Assembly (NCBI GenBank): GCA_947492185.1
Contig: CANLMR010000001.1
Coordinates: 744,001 to 808,000, forward strand
DNA: 64,000 nucleotides
Reading direction: 5' to 3'
Source of the DNA: an uncultured Tenacibaculum sp.
Lineage (GTDB): Bacteria > Bacteroidota > Bacteroidia > Flavobacteriales > Flavobacteriaceae
Shown here piece after piece: positions 45,078 to 54,378 of this stretch (positions within the stretch are counted from its first letter, which is position 1; each line of letters begins with the position of its first letter). A program made the translations under genes and the position numbers. The notes under the pieces were generated by a model that saw nothing but the letters and a program-made list of their open reading frames with translations, ran no database searches and was not told where the DNA came from.

Positions 45078-46295
45078 TCATCTATTCTGATCGAAGTATC
45101 CATTGCCAACTCCAATAACCCTATAGAATAATCCGCCAAATGGTTTGTAATATGTAATTAAAGTGTATTCATTTTCGGTTTGAAAAAAAGATCCGTTTAC
45201 TTCGTTTAAATCTATTTTGTTGTTTTCATCACGAGTTACATAAGTATAATTATAAAAACCTTGCTTTAATAATAAAGATGCTTCATAAATGTTTTCTTCA
45301 GAATTGTATTCCATCTTATTAACATCCGATAACTCGTAGTTGTTAAAAGCGCCATATACATAAACATCTTTATTGGTATAAGGCTTGTCAACTTCTAGAG
45401 AGAAATGCATCATGGCATAATCAGCTTCAGAATTCTCGTCTTCAGCATCGAGTGTTCTAATAATGAAGTTGCCATTTATATCTGGATTATAAGTGTAAGC
45501 CCTATTTTTTCTTTCTATATCAGTGTAAAGATAATTATGAAAAATGTCCTCCCTAGTAGTCTTAGCAATATTTACATTAGTGTTTCTAATATACTTGTTG
45601 TCAAAATTTAAAAACTCATTACCACCAAAAAAATTTGTTCTGTTAGTGTAGTTATAAATTAACTGATTGGGTCTAATAAAAAGCGGATCTATATCTGTAA
45701 TTGACGTTGTCCAATTGTTGTTTTGAAGTAGTTGTATTTTGATTTCTTGAATAGGATTGTTTATGTTTAATCCCTTGTGATTGATAATAAATTGAACGGT
45801 TTGTTCGGAATTATTAGTTTGTGTTTTTCTACCTCTTAATACATTAACACCAATAGTAGCAATATTTTCAAAAAACACACATTTCCTAGAGAAAACCACT
45901 TCATCGTCATCGTTTAATACAGAGATTAAATAATTTCCGCTCTTAGTGATTATGGTGTTTTGATTGGGTATTTGAATATTGTAATGAGTATAGCTTTGTA
46001 AAGTGTTAAACGAATTAGTAACATTTATAATATAATTTTGCTCAAATCCATTAATATACTGATTGGCTTGTAAATTGCTGGGTTTCCAATCATAAGTCAT
46101 GTGTTCTATTTTGTACTGATAATCTTTATTGTCTGCGTCTAAATCGTCAAACGATAATTCAAGAACACTTCCTAAAGGTATGATTGGTACTGGTGATTGT
46201 TTGTGTAAAGGAACTAATTGTATCGTTTTAATGTTTTGACCTTGGCTTTTTAAGCCGAGTAATATAACTATAATTAAACTTAAGTGTTTTGGCAT
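45078..46295 (-). CDS. T9SS plug-domain protein (DUF5103)
   Basis: This 405-residue protein begins at ATG 46295 with a signal peptide (MPKHLSLIIVILLGLKSQGQ). It matches the type IX secretion plug-protein N-terminal domain (formerly DUF5103): KTIQLVPLHKQSPVPIIPLG and ELSFDDLDADNKDYQYKIEH. In Flavobacterium johnsoniae the plug closes the SprA outer-membrane channel of T9SS. The DUF1501 T9SS cargo gene in this window fits. It has a well-formed minus-strand promoter. Confidence 0.9.
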   Translation of the reverse strand: MPKHLSLIIVILLGLKSQGQNIKTIQLVPLHKQSPVPIIPLGSVLELSFDDLDADNKDYQYKIEHMTYDWKPSNLQANQYINGFEQNYIINVTNSFNTLQSYTHYNIQIPNQNTIITKSGNYLISVLNDDDEVVFSRKCVFFENIATIGVNVLRGRKTQTNNSEQTVQFIINHKGLNINNPIQEIKIQLLQNNNWTTSITDIDPLFIRPNQLIYNYTNRTNFFGGNEFLNFDNKYIRNTNVNIAKTTREDIFHNYLYTDIERKNRAYTYNPDINGNFIIRTLDAEDENSEADYAMMHFSLEVDKPYTNKDVYVYGAFNNYELSDVNKMEYNSEENIYEASLLLKQGFYNYTYVTRDENNKIDLNEVNGSFFQTENEYTLITYYKPFGGLFYRVIGVGNGYFDQNR

Positions 46296-46301
46296 AGAAA
46301 A

Positions 46302-46332
46302 CAAAAGTATCAAAATGTAAGCCAAATCACAA
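46302..46332 (-). promoter_or_regulatory. Promoter of the T9SS plug-apaG gene group
   Basis: On the minus strand, TTG (46332-46330), a 20-base spacer and TACTTTTG (46309-46302) match the flavobacterial promoter exactly. The ATG is 7 bases further on, implying a very short or no leader. Confidence 0.6.
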
Positions 46333-46386
46333 TTAATTATTTAGAATAAATATAAATAAGATCTTAAAAGTAAGATATAGCCTTAA

Positions 46387-46421
46387 TTGATTAGAAGTCA
46401 TTTTTTAAATTTTTAAATTTG
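46387..46421 (+). promoter_or_regulatory. Promoter of the nqr operon
   Basis: TTG (46387-46389) and TAAATTTG (46414-46421) match the flavobacterial consensus with a spacer of 24 bases, one above the usual limit. The ATG of nqrA is 35 bases downstream. Confidence 0.5.
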
Positions 46422-46456
46422 CATGTTTTTTAAGAAAATCAAATACATTAGTTACT

Positions 46457-47803
46457 ATGTCAAAAGACATCCGTATAAAAAAAGGGCTTGACATCAAGCT
46501 CGTTGGCGAAGCAAATAAAGTAACTACCGAACTTTCTTTAGGTAGTGTTTTTGCAGTAAAGCCAGATGATTTTCACGGCGTAATTCCTAAAATTTTAGCA
46601 AAAGAAGGTACTGAGGTAAAAGCAGGAGAAGCTCTTTTTTATAATAAGAGCGACGAGCGTATTTTATTCCCTAGTCCCGTAAGTGGTAAAGTAACAGAAA
46701 TTGTTCGTGGAGCTCGTAGAAAAGTTTTAGAGATAAAAATTACAACTAACGGAACACAAGAGTACAAAGATTTTGGAAAGGTAGATGTAAATTCAATGTC
46801 TGGAGAAGAAGTGAAAAATCACTTATTTAACTCAGGATGTTGGCCATTTATTAAGCAACGTCCTTATGATGTTGTTGCTAATCCTAACCAAGCACCAAAA
46901 GCAATTTTTGTTTCTGGTTACAATAGTGCTCCTTTAGCTGCTGACTACGATTATGTTTTAAAAGGTAAAGAAGCTGAGTTACAAGCAGCGTTAACTGCAT
47001 TAACTAAATTAACTGAAGGTAAAGTTCACGTTTCAGTTGGTTCTTCTAATTCTCCTTTAAACTCAATGACAGGAGTAGAAAAGCATACAGTATCTGGTCC
47101 GCATCCAGTAGGTAATGTTAGTACTCAAATAGCACAAGTAAATCCAATTAATAAAGGAGAAGTTGTGTGGGTAGTAACACCTCAAGATTTAGTAGTTGTT
47201 GGAGAATTGTTATTAACTGGTAAGTTAAATATTACAAGAACAGTAGCATTAACTGGATCAAAAATAAATGAGCCTAAATATCTAACAGTTGTAGCGGGAG
47301 CTCAAATTTCTGATGTTGTAAAAAATAATATTACTAGTGATAATACAAGAATTATTAGCGGTAATGTATTATCTGGTTTAGAAGTTGATGAAAATGGTTT
47401 CTTAGGTTTTTACGATAATCAAATTTCAGCAATTCCTGAAGGAGATGATTATGAATTCTTCGGATGGAACAAACCAATATTTAATAAAATTTCTACTTCT
47501 AGAGCATTAACGTTCTCTTGGTTAAATCCAAAAAAGAAGTACGATTTAAATACAAATACAAACGGAGAACACAGAGCATTTGTTGTTACTGGTTCTTATG
47601 AAGAAGTATTTCCATTAGATATTTATCCATTACAATTACTAAAAGCTTGTATGTATAAAGATCTTGATGAGATGGAAGGTTTAGGGGCTTATGAAATTGC
47701 TCCTGAAGATTTCGCATTAACAGAGTTTATTTGTGTATCTAAACAACCGCATCAGAAAATTATTCGCGAAGGTTTAGATTTAATGATGAAAGAATTAGGA
47801 TAA
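46457..47803 (+). CDS. nqrA: Na+-NQR subunit A
   Basis: NqrA is the peripheral cytoplasmic subunit of the Na+-translocating NADH:ubiquinone oxidoreductase and is associated with quinone binding. The 448-residue sequence has the family N-terminus (IRIKKGLDIKLVGEA), barrel-sandwich region (GTEVKAGEALFYNKSDERILFPSPVSGKV in part) and GNVLSGLE motif. It is first in the six-gene operon, 3 bases ahead of nqrB. Confidence 0.95.
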   Translation: MSKDIRIKKGLDIKLVGEANKVTTELSLGSVFAVKPDDFHGVIPKILAKEGTEVKAGEALFYNKSDERILFPSPVSGKVTEIVRGARRKVLEIKITTNGTQEYKDFGKVDVNSMSGEEVKNHLFNSGCWPFIKQRPYDVVANPNQAPKAIFVSGYNSAPLAADYDYVLKGKEAELQAALTALTKLTEGKVHVSVGSSNSPLNSMTGVEKHTVSGPHPVGNVSTQIAQVNPINKGEVVWVVTPQDLVVVGELLLTGKLNITRTVALTGSKINEPKYLTVVAGAQISDVVKNNITSDNTRIISGNVLSGLEVDENGFLGFYDNQISAIPEGDDYEFFGWNKPIFNKISTSRALTFSWLNPKKKYDLNTNTNGEHRAFVVTGSYEEVFPLDIYPLQLLKACMYKDLDEMEGLGAYEIAPEDFALTEFICVSKQPHQKIIREGLDLMMKELG

Positions 47804-47806
47804 GAT

Positions 47807-49012
47807 ATGAGCTTAAAACAAAACTTACATAATTTAAAAGAGAAGTATAAAGGAACTAAAATGGCTCCGCTATTTAATGGTTTCCATACTTTTTTATACT
47901 TGCCTAATGAAACTACTCATGGAGGAACTCATGTAAAGGCAGCAGACGATTTAAAACGTACAATGAATACAGTAATAATGGCTTTAGTTCCGTGTTTGCT
48001 TTTCGGTATGTTAAACGCAGGTTATCAACATCATTTAGCAATAGGAGAAGTTGAAAGAGTAACAAGCTTTTTCAGTGGAGACTTTTGGAACTTATCTAAC
48101 CTTTGGGTTGGTATAGTAAAAGTTTTACCATTAGTAATTGTATCATATGTGGTTGGATTAACTATTGAATTCATCTTTTGTATTATTAAAGGACATGAGA
48201 TTGAAGAAGGATACTTAGTAACAGGAATGTTAGTTCCATTAATTGTACCAGTTGATTTACCATTATGGATGCTAGCCGTAGCTGTAGCTTTTGGGGTAGT
48301 AATTGGAAAAGAAGTTTTTGGAGGAACAGGAATGAATATTTTAAACCCTGCATTAACTATTCGTGCTTTTTTATTCTTCGCTTATCCTACTTGGATGTCT
48401 GGAGATAAAGTATGGGTTCATGATGCAGTGAATAGAGCTGGAACAGCTGATGCAATTTCTGGTGAAACAATGTTAGGAAGTTTAGCTCAAAACTTAACAC
48501 CTAGTTATTCAGTTTCAGATATGTTCTTTGGATTTATTCCGGGTTCTGTAGGAGAAACATCTACGTTATTAATCTTATTAGGAGCTTTATTCTTAATCTT
48601 TACTAAAATTGGTAGTTGGAGAATTATGGTTTCTGCTGTACTAGGAGCTGTTGTTATGGGTTACATCTTTAACATGGTAGCTGACGCTGGTGTAATTACA
48701 GAATCTAGTAAATTCTACGGGTTAATGAGTTTAGATTTCTGGAAACATTTACTAATTGGAGGATTTGCTTTTGGAGTTGTTTATATGGCTACAGATCCAG
48801 TTACAGCTTCACAAACTAACAAAGGAAAATGGATTTACGGTTTCTTAATTGGATTTATTTCAATTATGATTCGTGTATTTAATCCAGCATACCCAGAAGG
48901 AGTAATGTTAGCAATTTTGTTAATGAATGTATTTGCTCCAACAATTGATCACTATGTGGTTCAAGGAAATGTAAAGAAAAGATTAAAACGTTTAAAAGCT
49001 AAAACTGCCTAA
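47807..49012 (+). CDS. nqrB: Na+-NQR subunit B
   Basis: NqrB is a ten-span membrane subunit that carries covalent FMN and riboflavin. The 401-residue protein has the flavin-attachment motif S-G-E-T with Thr221 (DAISGETMLGSLA), plus the typical HVKAADDLKRTMNTVIMALVPC start (in part) and GMNILNPALTIRAFLFF. Loops and length agree with the family. It is translated from ATG at 47807, 3 bases after nqrA. Confidence 0.95.
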   Translation: MSLKQNLHNLKEKYKGTKMAPLFNGFHTFLYLPNETTHGGTHVKAADDLKRTMNTVIMALVPCLLFGMLNAGYQHHLAIGEVERVTSFFSGDFWNLSNLWVGIVKVLPLVIVSYVVGLTIEFIFCIIKGHEIEEGYLVTGMLVPLIVPVDLPLWMLAVAVAFGVVIGKEVFGGTGMNILNPALTIRAFLFFAYPTWMSGDKVWVHDAVNRAGTADAISGETMLGSLAQNLTPSYSVSDMFFGFIPGSVGETSTLLILLGALFLIFTKIGSWRIMVSAVLGAVVMGYIFNMVADAGVITESSKFYGLMSLDFWKHLLIGGFAFGVVYMATDPVTASQTNKGKWIYGFLIGFISIMIRVFNPAYPEGVMLAILLMNVFAPTIDHYVVQGNVKKRLKRLKAKTA

Positions 49013-49014
49013 TT

Positions 49015-49755
49015 ATGAGTAAAAAGACAGATAGTAATGTATATACGGTACTTTTCGCAATAGGAATGGTATTAGTAGTTGGTAGTTTGTTAGCAGGTAT
49101 ATCTTCAATGTTAAAAGGAACTATAGAGTCTAATAAACGTATCGAAAAACAACAGAATATATTATATGCAATGGGAGTTAATGAAAATGACGAATCTAGC
49201 GCTGTTTTCGTTTCTAAAGACATTGTAGAAAAAGAATTTCCAAAGTACATCAAAAAGCAATTGGTAATAGAAGGAACTAATGTTTCTGAAGATCAAAAAG
49301 CGTATTTAATTGATGTTAAAAAACAACAAGCTCTAGCAAAAGAAGGAAAAGTAAGAAAGCTACCTTTATTTGTTGGAGAAAAAGAAGGAAAAACTTTCTA
49401 TATAGCGCCAATTAGAGGTAAAGGTTTATGGGATGCTATTTGGGGTTATGTTGCTATGGATAAAAACATGGTAGTTCAAGGAGTATTCTTTGATCATAAA
49501 GGGGAAACACCAGGGTTAGGAGCTAACATTAAACAACGCTTCTTTATGGACGATTTTACAGGAGAGGATTTAAAAAATAACGGTCAATTCAAAGGAATTA
49601 CTGTTTCTAAATCAAATGCTGATCCTAAGAATGAAGATAAAAATGATAATGAGGTAGATGCAATTGCAGGTGCTACAATTACCGGAGACGGTGTGGCAGC
49701 TATGATTAAATCTGAGTTGAAATTATATGTACCTTACTTTAAAACTTTAAAATAA
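49015..49755 (+). CDS. nqrC: Na+-NQR subunit C
   Basis: NqrC has one N-terminal span (residues 10-30) and a periplasmic FMN-binding domain. The 246-residue protein has the flavinylation stretch AGATIT (218-223), which ApbE modifies in other bacteria; no apbE gene is in the window. The GKGLWDAIWGYVAMD segment is family-typical. Two bases separate it from nqrB. Confidence 0.94.
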   Translation: MSKKTDSNVYTVLFAIGMVLVVGSLLAGISSMLKGTIESNKRIEKQQNILYAMGVNENDESSAVFVSKDIVEKEFPKYIKKQLVIEGTNVSEDQKAYLIDVKKQQALAKEGKVRKLPLFVGEKEGKTFYIAPIRGKGLWDAIWGYVAMDKNMVVQGVFFDHKGETPGLGANIKQRFFMDDFTGEDLKNNGQFKGITVSKSNADPKNEDKNDNEVDAIAGATITGDGVAAMIKSELKLYVPYFKTLK

Positions 49756-49756
49756 T

Positions 49757-50401
49757 ATGGGACTTTTATCAAAAAAAGACGCAAAGTTAATCACTGACCC
49801 GTTAGCGGATAATAATCCAATTACGATTCAGGTATTAGGTATTTGTTCTGCGTTAGCAATTACTGCAGAATTACAAGCCTCAATAGTAATGTCTATTTCT
49901 GTATTATTTGTATTAGGAGTAGGTAATGTGGTAATCTCATTAATGAGAAATATTATTCCATCTAAAATTAGAATTATTGTACAGTTAATTGTAGTTGCAA
50001 CATTAGTAATTATTGTTGATCAGGTATTAAAAGCATTTGCTTACGAACTTAGTAAAACACTATCAGTTTTCGTAGGACTTATTATTACCAACTGTATTAT
50101 TATGGGACGTTTTGAAGCTTTTGCTTTAGGGAATGGACCATGGAAATCATTCTTAGACGGAATTGGAAACGCACTAGGATATGCAGTAATTTTAATTATT
50201 GTAGGATTCTTTAGAGAATTATTAGGTTCGGGTACTTTATTAGGAATTAAAGTATTAGGTGATCCAATCGAAAAGACAGGTTTATATGCTTTAGGGTATG
50301 AGAATAACGGATTTATGTTGTTATCACCAATGGCTCTTATCGTAGTTGGTATCATTATTTGGGTACAACGTAGTAGAAACAAAGCATTAATTGAAGATTA
50401 A
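49757..50401 (+). CDS. nqrD: Na+-NQR subunit D
   Basis: NqrD is a six-span membrane subunit paralogous to NqrE, together with which it holds an intramembrane iron site in known structures. The 214-residue protein shows GICSALAITAELQASIVMSI (part) and FVGLIITNCIIMGRFEAFAL. One base separates it from nqrC. A small inverted repeat lies in the 28-base gap before nqrE. Confidence 0.94.
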   Translation: MGLLSKKDAKLITDPLADNNPITIQVLGICSALAITAELQASIVMSISVLFVLGVGNVVISLMRNIIPSKIRIIVQLIVVATLVIIVDQVLKAFAYELSKTLSVFVGLIITNCIIMGRFEAFALGNGPWKSFLDGIGNALGYAVILIIVGFFRELLGSGTLLGIKVLGDPIEKTGLYALGYENNGFMLLSPMALIVVGIIIWVQRSRNKALIED

Positions 50402-50414
50402 ACGCATAGCGTTT
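50400..50414 (+). other. Short intercistronic hairpin between nqrD and nqrE
   Basis: AAACGC (50400-50405) and GCGTTT (50409-50414) pair around a 3-base loop. It begins in the nqrD stop codon and occupies the only noticeable gap in the operon. It has no T-run, so it may tune mRNA decay or translation rather than terminate. Confidence 0.35.
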
Positions 50415-50429
50415 CAATAAAATAAGATT

Positions 50430-51164
50430 ATGGAATATATAGAATTATTTTTCAAGTCAATATTTATAGATAACATGGTATTTGCTACATTCTTAGGAAT
50501 GTGCTCTTACTTAGCGGTATCTAAAAAAGTATCAACAGCAGTTGGATTAGGAGCAGCAGTAATTTTTGTATTAGCTGTTACAGTTCCTATCAACTGGTTA
50601 TTAGATCAATATTTATTACAACCTGGAGCTTTATCTTGGTTAGGTGCTGAATATGCTGATTACGATTTAAGTTTCTTATCATTTATCATGTTTATTGCAA
50701 CAATTGCAACAATGGTACAATTAGTAGAGATTATTGTAGAAAAATTTGCGCCAGCATTATATAACTCTTTAGGTATTTTCCTACCATTAATTGCTGTAAA
50801 CTGTGCAATCTTAGGTGGATCATTATTCATGCAATCAAGAGAAATACCGACTTTAGGATTATCTCTTGTATACGGAATTGGTTCAGGAATCGGATGGTTC
50901 TTAGCAATTTTAGCAATTGCGGCTATTCGTGAGAAAATTAGATATTCTCAAGTACCTGGTCCATTAAGAGGATTAGGGATAACTTTTATCATCACAGGTT
51001 TAATGGCTATCGGATTCATGAGTTTTGGTGGAATGTTAACCGGTGGAGATGACGCAAGTGAGAAGAAAGAAACTCCAAAAGCTGAAGTAAAGATTGAGAA
51101 GAAAGAAGAAGCTAAGAAGGAAGTAGAAAAATTAGCAACTAACACTAAAGAAATTACAGAGTAA
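50430..51164 (+). CDS. nqrE: Na+-NQR subunit E with extended C-terminal tail
   Basis: The first ~200 residues match NqrE ([40 protein letters not shown]). About 40 additional residues follow, a Lys/Glu-rich, low-complexity stretch ([20 protein letters not shown]). Bacterial NqrE is normally about 198-205 residues, so the 244-residue length reflects this tail, probably disordered and cytoplasmic or periplasmic according to the last span. It overlaps the start of nqrF by one base. Confidence 0.93.
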   Translation: MEYIELFFKSIFIDNMVFATFLGMCSYLAVSKKVSTAVGLGAAVIFVLAVTVPINWLLDQYLLQPGALSWLGAEYADYDLSFLSFIMFIATIATMVQLVEIIVEKFAPALYNSLGIFLPLIAVNCAILGGSLFMQSREIPTLGLSLVYGIGSGIGWFLAILAIAAIREKIRYSQVPGPLRGLGITFIITGLMAIGFMSFGGMLTGGDDASEKKETPKAEVKIEKKEEAKKEVEKLATNTKEITE

Positions 51165-52480
51165 TGATGTTTTTAGAAGTAAGTACAGGAGGAACAGTTG
51201 CAATTACAGTAATCGCATTCTTAACAATTACATTGTTATTAGTTGCATTATTGTTATTTGTAAAGCAAAAATTGGCTCCATCTGGGCCAGTTAAAATTAC
51301 TATTAATGGAGAGAAAACTATTGAAGTTGCTTCAGGAGGAACTTTATTGTCTACTTTAGGTAATGAGAAAATATTTTTACCATCTGCATGTGGTGGAGGT
51401 GGTTCTTGTGTGCAGTGTGAGTGTCACGTAAATTCTGGTGGAGGTGAAGCTTTACCAACAGAAACTCCTCACTTTACGCGTAAAGAATTACAACATGGTA
51501 TTCGTTTAGCATGTCAGGTAAAAGTAAAACAAGATATGGATATTTCTATTCCAGAAGAGATTTTTGGAATTAAGAAATGGGAAGCTGTTGTTGTAAGAAA
51601 TTATAACGTAGCAACTTTTATTAAAGAATTTGTAGTTGAAATTCCAGAAGAAATGGACTACAAAGCAGGTGGATATATTCAGATAGAAATACCTCAATGT
51701 GAAATAAAGTATGCTGACATGGATATCACTGCTCATCCAGATGATCATCCAGGAGAGCCAGAGAAATTTAAAGCAGACTGGGATAAGTATGGATTATGGC
51801 CATTAGTAATGAAGAATGATGAAATTGTAGAAAGAGCATATTCTATGGCTTCTTATCCAGCAGAAGGAAAAGAAATCATGCTAAATGTACGTATTGCAAC
51901 TCCGCCATGGGATAGAGCTAAAAATGCATGGATGGATGTAAATCCTGGTGTTGCTTCATCGTATATTTTTAACCAAAAACCAGGTGATAAAGTAACGATT
52001 TCAGGACCTTATGGAGAATTCTTTATCAACGAATCTGATGCGGAAATGTTATATGTAGGTGGTGGAGCTGGTATGGCACCAATGCGTTCACACATTTATC
52101 ATTTATTTAGAACGTTAAAAACTGGTAGAAAAGTAACATATTGGTATGGAGGTCGTTCTAAAGCAGAATTATTCTATATCCACTACTTTAGAGCATTAGA
52201 AAAAGATTTTCCAAACTTCAAATTCTATTTAGCCTTATCAGAGCCATTAGAACAAGATAACTGGAAAGTTAAAAAAGATATTAATGATGAATCAGGAGAT
52301 GGTTTTGTTGGTTTTATTCACCAAGTTGTAATAGACCAATATTTATCTAAACATGAAAGTCCTGAAGATTTAGAACTATATTTTTGTGGTCCACCATTAA
52401 TGAATAAAGCAGTACAAAAAATGGGTGAAGATTTTGGTCTTGATGACGAGAATATCCGTTTTGACGACTTTGGAGGATAG
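51164..52480 (+). CDS. nqrF: Na+-NQR subunit F (NADH-oxidising, 2Fe-2S/FAD)
   Basis: NqrF receives electrons from NADH. The 438-residue protein has an N-terminal span (11-33), a 2Fe-2S domain with Cys76, Cys82, Cys85 and Cys117 (SACGGGGSCVQCECHV; RLACQ), an FAD domain (ERAYSMASYP) and a C-terminal NADH domain (YVGGGAGMAPMRSH; ELYFCGPPLMNKA). This ends the operon, 22 bases ahead of a strong terminator. Confidence 0.96.
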   Translation: MMFLEVSTGGTVAITVIAFLTITLLLVALLLFVKQKLAPSGPVKITINGEKTIEVASGGTLLSTLGNEKIFLPSACGGGGSCVQCECHVNSGGGEALPTETPHFTRKELQHGIRLACQVKVKQDMDISIPEEIFGIKKWEAVVVRNYNVATFIKEFVVEIPEEMDYKAGGYIQIEIPQCEIKYADMDITAHPDDHPGEPEKFKADWDKYGLWPLVMKNDEIVERAYSMASYPAEGKEIMLNVRIATPPWDRAKNAWMDVNPGVASSYIFNQKPGDKVTISGPYGEFFINESDAEMLYVGGGAGMAPMRSHIYHLFRTLKTGRKVTYWYGGRSKAELFYIHYFRALEKDFPNFKFYLALSEPLEQDNWKVKKDINDESGDGFVGFIHQVVIDQYLSKHESPEDLELYFCGPPLMNKAVQKMGEDFGLDDENIRFDDFGG

Positions 52481-52502
52481 AAATATTATACTTCATAACT
52501 AT

Positions 52503-52532
52503 AAAAAACCAGCAATTTTGCTGGTTTTTTTT
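52503..52532 (+). terminator. Intrinsic terminator of the nqr operon
   Basis: AAAAAACCAGCAA (52503-52515) and TTGCTGGTTTTTT (52518-52530) form a perfect 13-bp stem with 2-base centre, followed by T-run. It ends 12 bases before the next gene. Confidence 0.85.
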
Positions 52533-52543
52533 ATATTTAGAGT

Positions 52544-54175
52544 ATGAGGGGACATTATATTCTTGTTTTTTTTCTATTTCTTAGGTTCTTTTTACACGCT
52601 CAAGAAATTGATAGTGCGTTTATTAATCTTAAAAATAAAATAGAATTAATTAATAAGAAAGAAGAAAAAATAAATAATTTAATTACAGCTGGAGATAAGT
52701 TTGTAGATAAAGATGATATCAAGGCTGAGTTTTTTTATGAGAAAGTACTTAGTCTTATTGATGATGAAAACTCATTAAATAGAGCTCATGCTCTTTTACA
52801 GATAGGAAGGATTTATAGAGCTCGTGGCAACCACAGTGAGTCTTTAAATGCATTATTAGAGTCAGAAACGATATATGAAAATCAAAAAGAAAAACATAAA
52901 CTTGCTGAGACTTTAGTGGATATAGGTATTTTATATAGATATCTTAGAAACCATAAAAAGGCAACTACAATATTTAAAAAATCAATTCAGTTAGCAAATT
53001 CATTTAATGATAGCTCAACTATAGGTAGGTCATATAATATGCTTGGAGGAATATATCGAGTTCAAAGAAAATACGATTCTTCTAAATATGCATATAATAA
53101 AGCACAAATGATCTTTAAAAATTTAAAGGATTCTATTAAGCTCAATGAAATTCAGAGTAATATGGCAATGCTATATGGAAGACAAAAAAGATATGATAAA
53201 GCTCTTGAAATCCACCTTAAATGCCTTGAATTTGTAAAGAAAATTCAAAATCAAAACAATATAGCTACAGCTTATAGTAATATTTCCTTTGAATATAGAA
53301 TGTTAAAAGATTATGATAATGCTCTTAAATACGCCGATTCTTGTTTGCAACATGCTGAAAAACATGGTTATAGAAGACATGTAGCTAGTGCATATAGATC
53401 AAGGAGTATTATTTTTAGAGATTTAAAAGATTTTCAAAAAGCTTTTAAAAGTCATACATTTTATAAACGATATTCAGATTCTATATTGGCATTAGCCAAG
53501 AACAAAGAAATTAAAGATATTGAGTTAAGAAATGAATTAGAAAAAGAGAAAAAAGAATTAGAAATTATAAATGATAAAAAAGAATTAAAAGCAAACTTAT
53601 ATGCTACATTATCTATTGTGATTTTTTGTTTTAGTATTATAACAGCAATGTTAATAAGAAGGAATTATAAAGAAAGATCTCAAAGAATAAAAGATAAATT
53701 AGAAAAAGAAAAATTAAAGAAGGAAATTCTTACTCAAAAAATTAAGGCGTCAGAAACCGAATTAAAAAATCTAATTGCTGATAATTCAATGCGATTAGAG
53801 TTTATTACCCGTTTAACTCAGCAAATTAAAGAAGATAAAGACTCTGTTGAAGATAGAAATGTAAAAAGATATGCTAATGGTTTGCTTCTAAAATTGCAGC
53901 AGCAAATAGTTACAGAAAATAAGTTGTCATTACTCCAAGATAAAATTACTGAGGTAAATAAAAATTTTGATGATAATATAAGTAGTAAGTTTCCAAATCT
54001 TACTAAGACAGAAAGAGAAATTTGTTCATTATTAAGGTTAAATCTTTCCATTAAAGAAATTGCATCTATTAGAAATTCATCAACTGATTCTGTTAAAGCT
54101 GTTAGGTATCGAATTAGAAAAAAAATGGAGGTGCCTAAGAGTGAGGAGTTAGAAAAGTATATTCAAACCTTATAA
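52544..54175 (+). CDS. TPR sensor protein with one membrane span and C-terminal LuxR-type HTH
   Basis: This 543-residue protein has a signal peptide (MRGHYILVFFLFLRFFLHAQ), about six TPR units in residues 55-330 (ARGNHSESLNALLESETIYE; NYRHAK-like repeats), a coiled coil, a single span at about 350-372, a second charged coiled coil, and a LuxR-like HTH at about 485-540 (LTKTEREICSLLRLNLSIKEIASIRN). The TPRs should be periplasmic and the DNA-binding domain cytoplasmic, a one-component signalling design common in Flavobacteriia. The ligand and targets are not known. Confidence 0.87.
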   Translation: MRGHYILVFFLFLRFFLHAQEIDSAFINLKNKIELINKKEEKINNLITAGDKFVDKDDIKAEFFYEKVLSLIDDENSLNRAHALLQIGRIYRARGNHSESLNALLESETIYENQKEKHKLAETLVDIGILYRYLRNHKKATTIFKKSIQLANSFNDSSTIGRSYNMLGGIYRVQRKYDSSKYAYNKAQMIFKNLKDSIKLNEIQSNMAMLYGRQKRYDKALEIHLKCLEFVKKIQNQNNIATAYSNISFEYRMLKDYDNALKYADSCLQHAEKHGYRRHVASAYRSRSIIFRDLKDFQKAFKSHTFYKRYSDSILALAKNKEIKDIELRNELEKEKKELEIINDKKELKANLYATLSIVIFCFSIITAMLIRRNYKERSQRIKDKLEKEKLKKEILTQKIKASETELKNLIADNSMRLEFITRLTQQIKEDKDSVEDRNVKRYANGLLLKLQQQIVTENKLSLLQDKITEVNKNFDDNISSKFPNLTKTEREICSLLRLNLSIKEIASIRNSSTDSVKAVRYRIRKKMEVPKSEELEKYIQTL

Positions 54176-54345
54176 AAGTTATTTACATAGTTTAATTTCT
54201 TTTACAACAATACTACATCATAGCTTTTTGTTTACCTAATATTGAGCAATAAAACCATTAGCTAGTTAATTGAAAATCAATTTACTGGATATTGTTTGTT
54301 GATGTAAATTTATTTTGTCACTTTTTGTTACCAGCATTTTTATGA

Positions 54346-54372
54346 TTGACTTTGTCTTTTGTATTAATATTG
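54346..54372 (+). promoter_or_regulatory. Weak promoter candidate for the structured RNA
   Basis: TTG (54346-54348), a 16-base spacer, and TAATATTG (54365-54372), one mismatch from TAnnTTTG. Transcription would start near 54379. Spacer and box are both slightly off consensus. Confidence 0.3.
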
Positions 54373-54378
54373 TAAATG

